Under the pieces are notes generated by a model. That model was not told the DNA's origin. It did not search any database and saw only the letters and a list, made by a program, of their open reading frames with translations. Source: Helicostylum pulchrum (lineage: Eukaryota; Mucoromycota; Mucoromycetes; Mucorales; Mucoraceae). Taken from it: DNA of 64,000 nt. Below, one piece after another: positions 34,637 through 44,410 of the stretch (position 1 is its first letter; each line of letters begins with the position of its first letter). Location: NCBI GenBank assembly GCA_025677825.1, contig JAIXMO010000012.1, positions 496,001 to 560,000 on the forward strand, in the 5' to 3' direction. The position numbers and the translations under genes were made by a program.

Positions 34637-35427
34637 AAGAAACTAAAAAAAAAAAAAAAAAAAAAAAAAAAAGACTAAAAACAAATGCAAAAAAAGTAAC
34701 CAAGTAATAATAAAAAACCTTGTATAAAGAGCTCTGATAGTGTGTAGCATAATCTAACTAAAACATTGAGTTTGTTAAACCATACGTGTAATATTCGATT
34801 CTGGATTCTGTCTCTCGAGTGAAGAAGGATCAAATGATCATACTAAATATTTTTATTTGTAACAACAAATATACACAAAATGTCATAGTCTTGTAATTTT
34901 TAAATCTCGATTACGAGATCCTTTCTGCTCCTAAAGTTTGTGTTAATTTTTCATCAGCACAGATTAAACATAGTTAGTGATATGAGGCATGTGTAATTTT
35001 ACGCGATTTGACCAGCATTTCCGCTGTGTCCACTTACTGTCTTAATGATCAAGAAAAAATATGCGTTTTTATTGAATCTGAGGCCAGAGCTTGACATTTA
35101 TATGAGAAAAAGGAACCCTTTGAGGGAAATATATCAAGTTTCTCTTTCCTACAAACAGAAAAAACTTTCAAAATAAGAAATATTGTCATTATCCCTTTTG
35201 AATTGCTTGGTAAAATGTCGCTGAAGTATTATTTGGCCTGAAACCCAAAAAAAAAAAAAAAAAAAAGTGGATCTTCTCTGTAGCCTACCGCAGGTGGGAG
35301 CAGCCAGTCCAGAAATCACATGAGTAAAGTGAGGCCATTTCATCCATCCTTTTTTTTTATAAAAAAAAACACTCTTACTACGACCGCTTCTACCTCTTCT
35401 TCCTGTATTCCTATAAATATTCCTACT
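34637..35427. other. intergenic, no gene recognised
   Basis: Holds a 27-base A run after the DnaJ stop, another A run at about 35248-35266, and a T-A inverted homopolymer at 35351-35369 shortly before the next gene. Confidence 0.5.
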
Positions 35428-35677
35428 ATGTCGTCTTTTTCGATACTTCGTATTCCTACGGAACCTTCTAACACACCTGTGCCTACTGTTACTACTACTT
35501 GGAAGAGGTTTGTAGTTAGCTAAATACGTTTCCTTTTTAACTTATATCTCTTTTTTATTTTTAAATAGAAAACTACAAGAAGCATTGGATTTATTGAACG
35601 AGGAAATAAAATCTACACGTGAAAACCTTGAAGACTTGGAAGAGAAGAAAAAGCTCATGATTAAACTTTTAGAATAA
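35428..35677 (+). CDS. small coiled-coil protein, unrecognised
   Basis: Two exons, 35428-35507 and 35569-35677, give 62 aa with a good GT-AG intron and matching phases. The N-terminus is Ser/Pro/Thr-rich (IPTEPSNTPVPTVTTTWKR). Residues 27-62 form one amphipathic helix with Leu heptads (KLQEALDLLNEEIKSTRENL, then EDLEEKKKLMIKLLE), typical of a small subunit that joins a coiled-coil complex. No family is recognised. It is followed by an AATAAA-like A/T region. The first ATG before the intron was taken; the frame is open upstream, but is T/A-rich and unconvincing. Confidence 0.65.
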
Positions 35678-36488
35678 TTTTATTTCTTTTAACTTAAAAT
35701 AAAAACACGGTTTGATCTCATGAACCTTTTTGCCTGTCCTTGTTTTTCTTCTGATACATTAATTAACAAGTTTCAATCAATAAATCATAAAAAATTAAAC
35801 TATTTTTTCAAAGTATGATATATATTAGCGGCATAATGCTCGCTACGCTCGCGGCGACAATGCCTTTGGGGACCCTCCCTCCACCTGACAATAGCCTTAA
35901 CCCAAAACAAACATGGCATCACAATTTCTTCGTAAGCACTCACTCAAGAAAAAGTGGTCTACTACTTACTACCGATATTTAGACGGGGCACTGTTGACTA
36001 TATATATTATTGCCCATTTTTATTTCAACATATGCACTCTTCACCTATTGATTATATTTCCAACCAACATGATCCCCTCTTCCTTAGTTTCGATCTCCTA
36101 AACGAAACTAAGTATCGCCTCTGATCTCCTTAATTCCATAGACGATCTACGGGAAAGTTTAATACAGATATCGTATTTGATATGACCACAAATGTTAAAC
36201 TCGAGCTAATGACCTTTTAGATTGGCCCTCTGTTTTTGTGGCAAATACAATCACAAACTACGCCGATATAGAGGAAGAGTTTTCTGTTATAGGCACATCT
36301 ATTAGACTTGTTAATGTGTTGACATAAAGAAAAATAAAGTACAGTTGTACCATCTTTTGGCCAATCATTGCGTGAGAAGAGGGCGTTTTTTTTTTAATAA
36401 TCCGCTTTTCTCTCCTTATTTCTTTCGTTGTCTACTTTTTATTTCTTTCTCTTTTCCCAAGTAAGCAAAAAAATAAAATAAAATAAAA
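35678..36488. other. intergenic with one GC-rich island, no gene
   Basis: A sharply GC-richer block of about 75 bp at 35830-35905, partly self-complementary (GGCAT...ATGCC around GCTCGCTACGCTCGCGG), stands out in AT-rich DNA. The last 100 bp are a CT-rich leader for the F-box gene. Confidence 0.5.
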
Positions 36489-37769
36489 ATGTCAAATATC
36501 CCAAGAGATTGGCGCTTACCTTTCGAAATACTTGAACAAATATTCCGAAATATTCCAGAGAAAGAATACCTTAAAATCTGTTTAACCGTATGTAAAGCAT
36601 GGAAACTTGTAGCCCAACAGTATTTCGACCCTGAAATCTCACTTAAACTGGAACAGGACGAGCTAAAAGCCCTTTCTGAAGACATACAACACTTTGGCCA
36701 AAACGTAACAGTAATAAAATTAATAAACCACAAATATGTGTCTATTGACGACGACGATAAACATAATTGGATACATATTCTCGCCTTGAGTCCTAATATC
36801 GCGTCAATATACTTTCTCAACCACGACAACATTGCGCCATTTTTGGAAATTTTACTAGATCCTTTTATAAACTTGAATAATCTGCAAATAATTGCGACCA
36901 GAGAACTCGTAGCTTGCCCCATTGATGTTCAAGATATTTATTTACGGGCGAATATTCGATGCCGCGAAAACATCACGTCGTTACAAGTATCCACTTTGAC
37001 AACATGTCGTACATTTATAGAGTACGGTGGGATAGTTGAATACGTCTCGCAATTTCCTCGCTTAACTTGTTTAAAAGTTAACTCACTTTCTATTCCGGAG
37101 GTGTACGAGTACGACCGTCAATGTTTGTGTATTGATGTAAAACATTTATTAAAGGAATCGCCTCAATTAAAAGAGCTTAAACTGTATAATTGTTCTAAAA
37201 TTACAAGTAATTGGCAAGATCCAAATTTAGTCGAGACTATTGTGGAAAATGTATCTCTGACAAGTTTGAAGTTAACCGTAGACGAAATTAGTACAGTTAC
37301 CTTAAAGTATATTGTTGCATTATTAAAGGAAGTCAAAGTTTTACAGTTACGTATTGGACTCATTACGCAGGATGAAACCATCTCTGAAAATGAAACTACC
37401 GCTATATTGGATGATTTGAGCGCTTACACGTCTGCAATGAAAAAAGTCCAAATAGACTATACATACAATGGTAACGAATTTCTTTTAGAGTTCGATTTAA
37501 TCTCTAAAAATTACGAGCATCGAGCAGGTATGTTTGGTGATGATGACGATAATGATTTCGATTACGATCAAGATAGTGACGAATTTAGTGATGAATATGG
37601 TGATGAATATGGCGAAGAATACGATAGTGAGGTGTATGCGCAAGAAGATATGATGGAATTTTTTAATGATCTTGGTAATGATACTTATTATGATGGTTAC
37701 ATTGAGGAATATAGTGATGAGTATAGTGATAATTATAGTGATGATTATAATGATGAATACCGTATGTAG
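36489..37769 (+). CDS. F-box/LRR-like protein with acidic tail, array copy 1 (intact)
   Basis: Single exon, 426 aa. The F-box is residues 5-50 (RDWRLPFEILEQIFRNIPEK, CLTVCKAWKLVAQQYFDPEI), the form that binds Skp1 in SCF ubiquitin ligases. Residues 60-340 are leucine-rich, with repeated hydrophobic strands (NITSLQVSTL, LTCLKVNSL, QLKELKLYNC, LTSLKLTVDE), a degenerate LRR solenoid for substrate capture. The tail (about 355-426) is made almost only of Asp, Glu, Tyr and Ser in EYSDEYSDNYSDD-like repeats. Two damaged paralogues follow at about 1.9-kb spacing with similar CT-rich leaders. Substrate unknown. Confidence 0.85.
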   Translation: MSNIPRDWRLPFEILEQIFRNIPEKEYLKICLTVCKAWKLVAQQYFDPEISLKLEQDELKALSEDIQHFGQNVTVIKLINHKYVSIDDDDKHNWIHILALSPNIASIYFLNHDNIAPFLEILLDPFINLNNLQIIATRELVACPIDVQDIYLRANIRCRENITSLQVSTLTTCRTFIEYGGIVEYVSQFPRLTCLKVNSLSIPEVYEYDRQCLCIDVKHLLKESPQLKELKLYNCSKITSNWQDPNLVETIVENVSLTSLKLTVDEISTVTLKYIVALLKEVKVLQLRIGLITQDETISENETTAILDDLSAYTSAMKKVQIDYTYNGNEFLLEFDLISKNYEHRAGMFGDDDDNDFDYDQDSDEFSDEYGDEYGEEYDSEVYAQEDMMEFFNDLGNDTYYDGYIEEYSDEYSDNYSDDYNDEYRM

Positions 37770-38338
37770 GAATGAAACGATAAGCTACAGAGGTTGTATC
37801 GGTGACTATTACTATTTCGATGGCTAATTATCGCTTTATATATTTATGTCAATTATAGCTTTAGAAAACTCTTATATTTTAAATAAATATTAAACATTTA
37901 TCATATTTAAAGGAATATGATTTTCTCGCACAAATTTTTTGATGTTATTTAATGTATGTTATCATAGGAAGAAGGGTATTAACAGTTTGGACTAAACATA
38001 TTTTTGCAAGCCTATTAGCCGCAGCTTCCAATCATCATACTCGCGCGCAAAAAAAAAGGGGGGAGGGGAAGTAGTTCAAATTAGACATATTTCTTTATCT
38101 GACTTTCGGGAACATCAATATAATTTATATTTTGATAAGTACAGGATGTGACGATACCGATAGGTTAAGTATGAAAGTAATTGCAATTTACAGATTTATT
38201 ACTTCAAGTGATGTTTAATTAGGTGATAAATAAAATTGTTTCAACAACGGGTTATCTAATCAGGGGCATATATCATAAGAGTTTTTTTTTATTATCCTTT
38301 TCCCTCCTTTCTTTTCTTCCAAGTAATGAAGAAAAAAA
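37770..38338. other. spacer between F-box copies 1 and 2
   Basis: The segment after the copy 1 stop codon shares AAATAAATATTAA and TCTCGCACAAATTTTTTGATGTTA (about 37925) with the segment after copy 2 (about 39611), showing that the duplicated unit includes 3' flank. The CT-rich leader before copy 2 also matches the leader of copy 1. Confidence 0.6.
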
Positions 38339-39499
38339 ATGTCGGTTATTATAAGAAATTGGTGCTTACCTTTTGAGATACTCCAAATAATATTTTAGAA
38401 CCTCGGGGAAGACGATTTTAAAACTTGTCTTTTTGTTTGTAGAGCTTGGAATCTCGTGGCTCGAGAGTACTGCAACTATAGAATCTCAGTTACACTGAAA
38501 CAATCAAATATAAAAGCTCTTTCTGATGATATAATACTCTTTGGCCAAAAAGTAAAGAGATTAAAACTAATAACTAGCCAGAATATACCAGTTGATAAAG
38601 ACGACAAAATTAATTGGACACGTGTTCTAGATTTGTGTCCTCGTCTCTTTTCGATACTCTTTCTCAACCACAACAACCTCGCGCCATTCTTGGAGATTTT
38701 ACTAGATCCTTGTGTAGTGTTGAATGATTTGAAAACCATCGAGACCAAGGAATTTGTATTATGTCCCGTTGACGTTCAAGATCTTTATTTGCGTGTGAAT
38801 ATTCGATACTGCAAAAACATCACATCGCTACATGTATGCACTTTGAAAGAATATCCTATAGCCGTAAATTATGGGGGACTGGTTAATTTAATCTCGCAGT
38901 TTCCTTGTTTAACTAGTTTAAAAGTTAATTCTTTTTATACTCCAAATGACTTAATAGGCAACCAAAACGAGACCCAAAACCCAGTTATCATTGATATAAC
39001 ATATTTATTGGAAGCAGCACCTCAATTAAAAGAACTGAAGTTGTTTGATTGCGCTGTAGTTCTAAGCAGCTGGCCAAATACAGATTTAGTTGAGACTATG
39101 AAAAATACACCTTTAACAAAGTTAAAAATATTAACACAAGAAACTAATACGAGTACCTTAAAGTATATTGTTACATTATTAAAGGATGTCAAATTTTTAC
39201 ATCTGGCAATCGGTTACATTACAGCGGACGAAAATATCTCGGAAAATGAAGCTGAAACTATGTTGGATAATTTGAGAGCTTGTGCAGCTGAAATGGAAAA
39301 GGTTCGAATAAATTACTTATACAACAATGAAGAATTTCTTCTAGAATTCGATAATATCTCCCAGTATTACGGGTATAGTAATGCTCTGTTTGGTGACGAT
39401 GATGATGATGATATCGATTATGTTGAGGATAGCGATTACAGTGATGGAGATAGTGATGAAGATAGCGACGAAGATATTGATGAAGACAATCATAACTAG
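38339..39499 (+). pseudogene. F-box/LRR paralogue, copy 2, stop codon in the F-box
   Basis: From the ATG at 38339 the frame reads MSVIIRNWCLPFEILQIIF and then TAG at 38396-38398, in the middle of the F-box (copy 1 reads RNIPEK at this place). After the stop the same frame stays open to 39499 and aligns along its whole length with copy 1: FGQKVKRLKLI, FLNHNNLAPFLEILLDP, LTSLKVNSF, QLKELKLF, DENISENEAE, and the acidic Asp/Ser tail. A product starting at the next ATG (38456) would lack the F-box. Either a recent nonsense mutation, a start downstream of the F-box, or a base error in the assembly. Confidence 0.75.
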
Positions 39500-40362
39500 A
39501 TATATGTAAATTATACAATAGACTACATAAATTGTGTCTTGTAAAATTATCATTTTTATATTTGGAAAACTCTTTTTAAATAAATATTAAGTACAAATGA
39601 TTTGCTGTTCTCGCACAAATTTTTTGATGTTAGGTATTTGAGGTTGTATATGAAGATGGATAGTATTTCCGTTTGCTTTTGACCATAGCAGCCCAGAATG
39701 GAGAAACATGTCCCTTGTTACACTTTAGGTGTTTACACACTTTCTGAGGCCAAGGAAGCAGCTCTGCAAATTATGAAAAGTGGCCTCAAAGAAGAAATTA
39801 AAAAGCGATAGTTACTAATTGCTAATAAAAGAAAAGCAGAGCTCAACTAGATAATACTTTAGTTTAACTATGTATTTGAAATAAAAATTTTTATTGTTAT
39901 TGAAAAGAGTGTGCGCATGGATTCTGAGTATTATATCATTTGGGCATCATGGGGTTATTGAGCATTGCATTTTACAACACAGAATAATACACAATTACCA
40001 AAAAACAGATGCCAGATTTTTTACTGGTGACCACTTTTCAAGATATTGTATGTAGTGTATGAAAGGTCACTGTCATATTATCATTCATTATAATATATGT
40101 GATAATTGGCAAAAAAAAAAAAAAAAAAAGAGTAATGTAAAATATAAATAAAAGAAAAGAAAGTAACGAAATGAGACTCTGTGTATTCTTCATTATATGA
40201 TGGAGAGTTGTTCATGGTTAAATTTAGGGCTTCTTTTTATAACAAGTTATCGCTTAAAATAAGTGAAAATAATCGCACATTTTGGGTTTATTACTTCAGG
40301 TGCGTCTGGTGTGAGAAGAGTTCTTTTATTCATTTTTTCTTTCTTACAAATAACGAAGGAAA
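39500..40362. other. spacer between F-box copies 2 and 3
   Basis: Contains the shared 3' flank motif near 39611, a 20-base A run at about 40111-40130, and the leader of copy 3. No other gene is seen. Confidence 0.5.
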
Positions 40363-41269
40363 ATGTCGTGTACTTCTAAAGACAGGAGCTTACCCTTTGA
40401 AGTACTGAAGAGAATGTTCCAAAATCTTGTTGAAAAAGAAGTTCTCAAAATATGCTTACTTGTATGCAAATCATGGAATTTTGTAGCGCAAGGGTATTTT
40501 GATAGAGATATCTCCATTAAAATAAAGCGTATAAAGTACGAAGTCCTTATGAAAGATCTACCAATCTTTGGTCAAAACGTAAAGACTATAAAATTAAGAC
40601 CTTATGAATTTTCACCACCTTTTAATGAACAGAATGAAATAATTTGGAAAACTATCCTCGTGTTCTGCCCTAATATCACCTCAATATACCTTCTAAAAAG
40701 CCATAGCATTTTGTCGTTATTGAAAGCATTACAAGATCCTGGTTTAATGTTAAATAATCTACAAAAGATTGAGGTCAAGGAACTTGAATCTTATTCTTTC
40801 GATATCCAAGAGCTTTTTCTACAGGCCAATGTTGGTTATTGGCAGAATCACAGCCGACGGAACTCTCTCGGAAAATGAATTCACGACCATATTAAATGAT
40901 TTGAAAGCATGTGCGTCTAAAATGAAATCAGTCAAACTAAAATACACTTACAATGGCAGAGAATTCGTTTATAATAAGGGTTGCACTTGTTGTAAAATTA
41001 CTCCAAGTGAGCTTGAAGACTATCCCTACAATTCCGACGATTCCTATAATTCTGATGACTGTAACGATGACGGCTATCTTTACGATAGTAGCGCTGATAA
41101 TTGTGATGATGATTCTGTTTTCTCTATGCTCCATTATTACTCTGATAATGACGGTGATTTTAACGATTACGATTCTGATGATAGATGCAATTATTGTTAT
41201 GATTCTGATGACAATAGGCGTAATTATGGCTATGATTCTGATTGCTATGATAATTCTGCATTACGATAA
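40363..41269 (+). pseudogene. F-box/LRR paralogue, copy 3, internal deletion and frameshift
   Basis: The first part (40363-40878) keeps the F-box (RSLPFEVLKRMFQNLVEKE, CLLVCKSWNFVAQGYFDRDI) and the first leucine-rich part up to LFLQANVGYW. The sequence then jumps, in another frame (40769-41269), straight to GRITADGTLSENEFTTILND, which in copies 1 and 2 lies about 130 codons further on. The lost part is the central LRR region, about 400 bp, not a multiple of three. The acidic tail is expanded into Asp/Ser/Tyr/Cys repeats. A protein would be an F-box fragment without its substrate-binding middle. Confidence 0.8.
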
Positions 41270-41744
41270 TGATTCTGATTACTAGGATGTGATCGCGATG
41301 ACTATTCCGATTAATATAGTTATGGCTTTGCATAAGGGTCGAATTAATAGGCTACATATTGTGTTGATGACAATTGCTTTTTAAAAATAAATATTGAGAA
41401 GATTTAACATACGCTATTAATTCAAAAACTTTTTATAAACAATTTGTAGTTTGATGAAGGTACTCTGTTATTTCCGAAACAGTTTTACCTATAAGATCCA
41501 ATACGAAATGTATCTTTTGTTGCTAGATTTTTGAGATTATAGATTGCATTATTATGAAGATCAAACGGTATGGACGTTTTGTGTCCGGCTCCAAGTATTT
41601 CTGAAAATCGCCACAGCCCTATGTATTTTTTTTTTTACCGTGATAAAGCTCAATATACTTGATAAGTATTTAAGTCTTGAGTAAACATTTTCCAAAAAAA
41701 TACATACATTACAGATAAATTTATTTCACGGCTCTCTTACGTAT
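41270..41744. other. intergenic after the F-box array
   Basis: No gene recognised; AT-rich with a T run at about 41628. Confidence 0.45.
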
Positions 41745-41745
41745 A

Positions 41746-41848
41746 CAGTAGCGGCTCCGTTTTAAGGCGGCCGAAGTCTGGAAGATATCCACCCTGATAT
41801 CGAACAGTGGAAAACTACCTGCTAAAGAAAAAAGCTCACTGAGACATC
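41746..41848. repeat. solo terminus of a pogo/mariner-like DNA transposon
   Basis: TA followed by CAGTAGCGGCTCCGTTTTAAGG, then AACAGTGGA (41803-41811) and CTGCTAAAGAAAAAAGCTCA (from 41819) plus CTGAGACATC. The same blocks in the same order lie at 63770-63852. The TA dinucleotide target and a CAGTAG start are usual for Tc1/mariner and pogo elements. No transposase frame follows here. Confidence 0.55.
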
Positions 41849-41924
41849 GATCTTTTAAAAATCGCTCATAAAGAACCACTGCTAATTTTAGCAGTTATAA
41901 TAAATATCGGTTTTTATTTTTTAA

Positions 41925-42722
41925 AGAAGTTTCATAATACAAAGTAGTTGTTTTTGATAAAAAAAAATTAAAAACAAACTTTTTTGTTTTTTTTTCGATT
42001 TTTATTTTTGGGGGTCAACCCTTTTTGTGTTTTTGTGCTTATTTTACCTTTACTCCTGATCCAATTTGACTATCTTTGTGGAAAAAACAAGTGAAGTATA
42101 GAACTCGTTTATACGCTTCTAATCCACTTTAAATCGTATTTCTAATGCAAAAAATGAAAGAGTAATCGCTGTTTTAGACGTTTTTTTTTTGGGTAAAAAA
42201 ATACACTTTTTAGTGTAACATTGTGTAACCATTTTCAGAGTGTTGCGATTACATAAAATGTAGTTTTTTATTACCGTGTTTGGTTATAGGATTGAATGTA
42301 GATATTAAAAACTGTATATCGGATGTTTATAAGCGAAAGTGCTACATCAAAAACTGGGCGAGAAAACGCGCTTTAAAGAAATTGCTATTTTAAGGGCCGC
42401 CTAACTCAAATTTTAGGGGAAAAAAACTTCTAAAACAGTGATTACTCGTTCAGTGTTTTTATTAAAAATATACTTTTTAATGGATTAGATGCGCCTAAAA
42501 GAGCGCTATATTATTCTTTTTGTTTTTACAAAGATAGTCAAAGTGGATCGGGAGAAATTACAAGATAATCGCTAAAACACAAAAGGGGTTGACCCACCAA
42601 AATTATCAAAAAAGCCTAAAATGACCAACCGAAAAAAAAGTTAAAAAAATTTAGAGTAACAAACGGTTTTTAATAATTGATACTAAAGAAAACATCCGAA
42701 CAGCTACTTTTTACTAAGTAAC
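41925..42722. repeat. foldback element with long imperfect inverted repeats
   Basis: The arms, about 41925-42190 and 42418-42722, are reverse complements over about 270-300 bp. Matching blocks include GGGTCAACCC(C/A)...TTGTG with CACAAAAGGGGTTGACCC, GACTATCTTTGTG with ACAAAGATAGTC, GATCCA with TGGATC, and the inner GTAATCGCTGTTTTAGA with TCTAAAACAGTGATTAC. The loop of about 225 bp (42191-42417) has no open frame. No coding capacity is seen, so this is a MITE or foldback-type non-autonomous element, or two insertions in opposite orientation. A transcript across it would form a long double-stranded RNA. Confidence 0.75.
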
Positions 42723-44410
42723 GTGGGCAAATAAATCACTTCCTGATGTTTAATTACACAAAGAAAAGATCTCATTTCGATCACTGTTAAAATGGCCTTT
42801 TTTAGAAGTTACTTCTAAACTTTCACTTAAAAAGACGCGTTTTTAAAAAGAATAATAGATGAACAATAATGTATAATATTACTTTAAATAGTTCTTGAAC
42901 TCTTCGAAGCTACTTTACAAAAAAACATGATGTGTATCTTTCTCTGCAAGAGTTCAAACATTAGAATCCATTTAAATTTTCTTATAAATTTTCTTGCTAT
43001 CAATTAAGAAATTGCAAAGCTATATGTTAGAATACCACATAATAATACATTTAAAAACTGCTAGCTATAATATATAGGACTAAAAATAGTCTCTGTGTTC
43101 ACTTTATTTGGTTTATACTGCTTCCCTTCTTAATATTTCATCGCTTAGCAACCCTCTGAATTTAATTACTTTTCGTACAAGTAAAACGGCACCTCGAAGA
43201 AAGAGAAAATAATAAAAAAAATTTGAAAAAAGGCCTCTAAGCGAAAACTCAATCACGACACGTTCATAGTCTCTCAAACTGAAGTACTATTAAAAATAAA
43301 ATAAAACGGAAACTGTATCAAGTTAATCCGCACAAAATACACAAAGAATGACAGCTGAAGTAGTATCAAGCGATCAGGGGTACTAGAAGGCTTTCTTTTC
43401 GTACTCAAAATGCTCTACCATGTTTGAGTGGAGGTTAGAAGGAAAAAAAAAAGGACTGTTTCTCTTTGTAGAATAGGGATTGTCAGAACTTTGCTAAGCT
43501 TATTTTCGGGGTTCCTCTTTCTTCTTTCCATCCCAAATAAAGTCAGTCACTCTAAAGTACGCTATTGCTAATATACAAGTGTTTGCTCTCGAAAGGAAAT
43601 GGTAATAGGTCCATCGTCAATGACAATAACATTTTCAGAGGTAGTGCGCTACGTTAAAAAATTAATATAATTTTGGGCTGTTTTTTTCTTTTGTATATTT
43701 CTTTCCATACAATTCTTTTGGGTAAGGGTTAAAATTTCTATAGTGTACTTATTGGATGCACTTAATTTTTTTTTTTCAAATCAACAGTTCCCTGTGACAA
43801 GTTGGACTGTTTTCTGAGTTTCTTTTGAAGCTCTAGTTAAAATTCAGCGATCAAAACACTTTGCTAAAAAAAAAGTTAATATTGTAAATTCTCGAGCAGA
43901 AAGCTATCGGTGCAAATATTCTCGTACGAGTTTTGTAAGATCCAAAGAACCGAGAATGTAAGCTGTGTTGTGCGTTTTAATGGCTTTTAACACAGGGCTT
44001 TAACAGTGTACTGCTTTTTTGTGACCGTATAATTTATTTTCGCTGGGCTCGAATAAATTTTTTTTTTCACCTCATATTTGACAAGAAAAAAAAACAAGTT
44101 TTTTTCTTCATATAATTTTTTTTTTCTCGCCTTTTGAGGGATCAACCAGCCGCTTTGTGTACTTTATAGACTTTTTGAACATACTACAAAAACTTCACAC
44201 TCTGCAACAGTGCTGCTTGAAACTAATACATAACTCTACGCAATAATTTTTTGTAAAAATCACCGCGACCCGAAGAAAAGAAAAGACTAGAAACAAAACA
44301 ACCTTTTTTTTTTCTCTCTTTTTGCAATTTTGAAACTTATTCTGATCCTTTGATCTTGGCAATACCTTATACACGCGTTCATATAATACATTTTTATTAT
44401 CTATAATATA
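42723..44410. other. intergenic, no gene recognised
   Basis: AT-rich with many short stop-filled frames. The last 400 bp before the next start are T-rich and CT-rich leader sequence. Confidence 0.5.

Noticed and set aside
39258..39553. His/Tyr-rich and Ile-rich minus-strand frames over the F-box tail
   Set aside because: Antisense of the GAT/GAC repeats coding the acidic tail.
42375..42410. Possible second transposon terminus (TTTTAAGGGCCGCC) paired with 41746
   Set aside because: Orientation is direct and not inverted, and the similarity is short; it lies at the inner edge of the foldback arm.
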